From the NCBI GenBank assembly GCA_030158285.1, contig JAOATF010000107.1, positions 1-50,218 of the forward strand: DNA of 50,218 bases, given 5' to 3'. This stretch comes from Hyphomonadaceae bacterium (GTDB lineage Bacteria; Pseudomonadota; Alphaproteobacteria; Caulobacterales; Hyphomonadaceae). This document shows, one piece after another, positions 48,125 to 50,218 of the stretch. Position 1 is the stretch's first letter, and the number at the start of each line of letters is the position of its first letter. Position numbers and translations under genes: made by a program. Below the pieces are notes generated by a model, which ran no database searches, was not told the DNA's origin, and worked only from the letters and a program-made list of their open reading frames with translations.

Positions 48125-49795
48125 TTGAAGACGACGACGGGCATCATGTGCGCGTTTGCGCTGGGCGCTGGCCTGCTGGGCGCGGCAGTTATCCTGCCTG
48201 CGACGCCCTCCCCTGCCTGGGCGCAGCAGGCGCCGGTGGTCGAGCCGATCAAGGTGTCCGTGCGGCGGATCACCGAGAGCCAGTATCGCCATACGATTGC
48301 AGACGTGTTCGGGCCGGACATCGCGATCAATGCGCGGTTCGAGCCGGACAAGCGTGAGCATGGCTTGCTGGCGCTGGGCAGCGCGAACCTGTCGCTGACG
48401 TCTTCGGGGTTCGAGCAGTATTTCGCGATGGCGGGATCGATTGCCGACCAGGTTGTGGATGCCAAGCGGCGCGAGCAGACGGTGGGCTGCGCGCCGGCGG
48501 ATGCGAAGAAGGCGGATGCGGCGTGTGCGCGGGCCTTCATCATGCGTCTGGGCGAGAAGCTGTTCCGGCGTCCGCTGAGCGAGGGCGAGATTGCGTCGCG
48601 GCTGGCGGTGGCGAATGCAGGGGCAGACAAGGCGAAGGATTTCTATGCCGGGCTCGACCTTGCGCTGACCAGCACGCTGATGTCGCCAGAGTTCCTGTTC
48701 CGTATCGAGATGGCGGAGCCGGACCCTGCAAACGCCCGTGGTTACAGGCTGGATGCGTATTCCAAGGCGGGGCGGCTGGCTTACCTGTTGTGGGACACGG
48801 CGCCCGATGCAGAGCTGCTGGCGGCGGCGAAGAGCGGCGCGATCCATGATCCGGCGCAGCTGAAGGCGCAGCTGGAGCGGATGACGCAATCGCCGCGCTT
48901 CGAGGCAGGCGCGCGGGCTTTCTTCGTCGACATGCTGCAGCTCGACGGGTTCGACAACATGATCAAGGACCCGGTCGCGTATCCGAAATTCAACCAGTCG
49001 GTGGCGGACAGCGCGAAGGAACAGACGCTGCTGACGACGATCGACCTGCTGGTGACGAAGCAGCGGGATTATCGCGAGCTGTTCACCTCGAACGAGACGT
49101 TCATCAACCGCTACCTCGCGGCTGTCTACAAGGTGCCGTTCGCGTCGGATGCCGAATGGGCGCCGTATACGTTTCCGGCCAGTTCGGAGCGCGCGGGCAT
49201 TCTCACGCAGGTGAGTTTCCTGTCGCTGTTTGCGCATCCGGCGAGTTCATCGCCGACGCGGCGCGGCGTGAAGATGCACGAGATCTTCATGTGCGAGCCG
49301 ACGCCGGACCCGCCGGCCGACGTCGATTTCTCGAAGGTGCAGGCGCTGGCCAATGGCACGGTGCGGACGCGCCTGCTGGACCACATGGAGAATACAGGCT
49401 GCACGGCCTGTCACCGCCGCAGCGACCCGCCTGGACTGGCGCTGGAGCATTTCGACGGGCTGGGGCAGCTGCGCAAGACGGAGAACGGTACGCTGATTGA
49501 TGTCAGCGCGACGATGGACAGCAAGACGTTCACGGGCGCTCCGGGGCTGGCTGACTATCTGAAAGGTGACACGCGCATTCCCTCGTGCCTCGTTCGCAAT
49601 GTCTACGCGTATGGGACGGGCAAGACGCCGGACGAGCGGGATGAGGATTATCTCGCGGACCAGTCGGCGGCGTTTGCGGCGGGCGGGTATCGCCTGCCCG
49701 GCCTGATGAGGCAGATCGTTTCCAGCCCTGAGTTCTTCAAGGTTTCCATTCCCTCGGGCGCGCGGCCGGCGGCTGCGTCCTCGCCCGCCAACTAG
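48125..49795 (+). CDS. Secreted haem protein with DUF1592/DUF1588/DUF1585-type domains
   Basis: 556 residues with a signal peptide (ending PAWAQQ). The domain order is that of planctomycete-type proteins: an N-terminal R.ITESQYRHTIADVFG (DUF1587-like), FRRPLSEGE (DUF1595-like), DUF1592 in the centre, SPTRRGVKMHEIFMCEPTPDPP (DUF1588) with a c-haem site CTACH at 426-430 followed by DPPGLALEHFDGLG, and IPSCLVRNVYAYGTG (DUF1585) at the end. The start is TTG 48125 with GGGAGGG 7 nt upstream; an ATG at 48146 is the alternative. The function of these proteins is unknown; they travel with DUF1552 proteins, as here (22 nt apart). Confidence 0.9.
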   Translation: MKTTTGIMCAFALGAGLLGAAVILPATPSPAWAQQAPVVEPIKVSVRRITESQYRHTIADVFGPDIAINARFEPDKREHGLLALGSANLSLTSSGFEQYFAMAGSIADQVVDAKRREQTVGCAPADAKKADAACARAFIMRLGEKLFRRPLSEGEIASRLAVANAGADKAKDFYAGLDLALTSTLMSPEFLFRIEMAEPDPANARGYRLDAYSKAGRLAYLLWDTAPDAELLAAAKSGAIHDPAQLKAQLERMTQSPRFEAGARAFFVDMLQLDGFDNMIKDPVAYPKFNQSVADSAKEQTLLTTIDLLVTKQRDYRELFTSNETFINRYLAAVYKVPFASDAEWAPYTFPASSERAGILTQVSFLSLFAHPASSSPTRRGVKMHEIFMCEPTPDPPADVDFSKVQALANGTVRTRLLDHMENTGCTACHRRSDPPGLALEHFDGLGQLRKTENGTLIDVSATMDSKTFTGAPGLADYLKGDTRIPSCLVRNVYAYGTGKTPDERDEDYLADQSAAFAAGGYRLPGLMRQIVSSPEFFKVSIPSGARPAAASSPAN

Positions 49796-49817
49796 CTTCC
49801 AGCAGGAGACACGCGAC

Positions 49818-50218
49818 ATGAGCCTGCCTTTCAATCGTCGTTCGGTGATGCGCGGACTTCTTGCCGGCGCTGGCATCTGTGTCGGCATTCCGACGCTGGA
49901 CCAGTTCCTCAATGGCAATGGCAATGCGTGGGCCGATGGGGCCAAGCTGCCGGTGCGGTTCGGGACATACTTCTGGGGGCTTGGGCTGACCGACACGCCC
50001 GCGGGCGGCACGCGCTGGGTGCCGAAGACGGTTGGACATGGCTATGAGATCACGCCGGAGCTGGAGTCGCTGGCGAAGGTGAAGGACAAGGTGTCCGTGT
50101 TCTCCGGCTTCCGCGCGATTGGCGACGGGCGGGCGAACCTGGTGCACTGGAGCGGCAGCGCGTCGATCCTGTCGGGCGTGGCGCCGGCGGTGACGACGCG
50201 GTTCGATGCGCCGAGCTT
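49818..50218 (+). CDS. DUF1552 family protein (cut by window end)
   Basis: The first 133 codons are present with no stop before the window end. A twin-Arg signal (NRRSVMRGLLAGAGICVGIPTLD) is followed by LPVRFGTYFWGLGLT, a G..WVP block, ITPELE.L...KDKVSVFSG and VHWSGSASILSG, matching DUF1552, whose members average 400-450 residues. ATG 49818 follows AGGAG. Tat export would mean it folds, perhaps with a cofactor, before crossing the membrane. It is the standard partner of DUF1592 proteins; function unknown. Confidence 0.9.
   Translation, partial: MSLPFNRRSVMRGLLAGAGICVGIPTLDQFLNGNGNAWADGAKLPVRFGTYFWGLGLTDTPAGGTRWVPKTVGHGYEITPELESLAKVKDKVSVFSGFRAIGDGRANLVHWSGSASILSGVAPAVTTRFDAPS

Overview
The window is high-GC DNA carrying a dense set of ordinary bacterial chromosomal genes. 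It looks like an alphaproteobacterium, most likely of the Caulobacterales/Hyphomonadaceae type. The reasons are a ChpT-type histidine phosphotransferase next to cheA, many secreted or lipoprotein genes of unknown function, frequent GTG/TTG starts and ATGA/GTGA gene overlaps, and GC-rich REP-like palindromes between genes. No prophage, insertion sequence, CRISPR array or recognisable defence island was seen.

1-6.7 kb: a 5'-truncated unknown gene whose frame runs through an inverted pair of REP-like elements; a cyclase-family lipoprotein; pdxH; two tandem secreted paralogues; a small unknown gene coupled to an SDR oxidoreductase; an APC permease reduced to a pseudogene by a large internal deletion; and an acyltransferase-3 membrane protein. 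The + strand here is C-rich whatever the gene direction. 6.7-21.4 kb: aroC, a glycine-zipper surface protein, tlyA, zntB, three small single-span membrane proteins, an acyl-CoA ligase, an overlapping GNAT / SLC13-type transporter / CE15 esterase operon, sthA, a DoxX-like gene coupled to fbp, and a PI-PLC-like lipoprotein. From about 7 kb onward the + strand is G-rich even where genes are on the - strand, so the GC skew flips in the origin-like sense inside the window.

21.4-30.3 kb: a two-part secreted protein with a proline-rich linker, a Sel1-repeat protein, and a chemotaxis/phosphorelay operon on the - strand (chpT, cheA, cheW, cheY, cheB, cheR) with translational overlaps and no receptor gene. 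30.3-36.5 kb: a ydbH-ynbE-ydbL operon (inter-membrane lipid transport family), an M23 peptidoglycan endopeptidase and a small lipoprotein. 36.5-40 kb: a peptidase-like protein with lost metal ligands, and an EF-G-like GTPase with Ser in place of the catalytic His.

40-50 kb: the most unusual part. A MarR regulator is divergent from a 671-residue secreted protein that joins a cysteine-less thioredoxin-like domain, a c-type haem site, a complete PHM-type dicopper monooxygenase core and EF-hands, followed by a secreted protein of unknown family. Then come a TonB-C-like protein, a WYL regulator with a 23-bp palindromic operator facing a DUF1579 gene, a 2OG-Fe(II) oxygenase, tRNA-Arg(ACG), and a cytochrome c divergent from a DUF1592-type haem protein plus DUF1552 pair cut by the window end. 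The secreted haem and copper proteins suggest periplasmic oxidative chemistry, but no substrate can be named from sequence alone.
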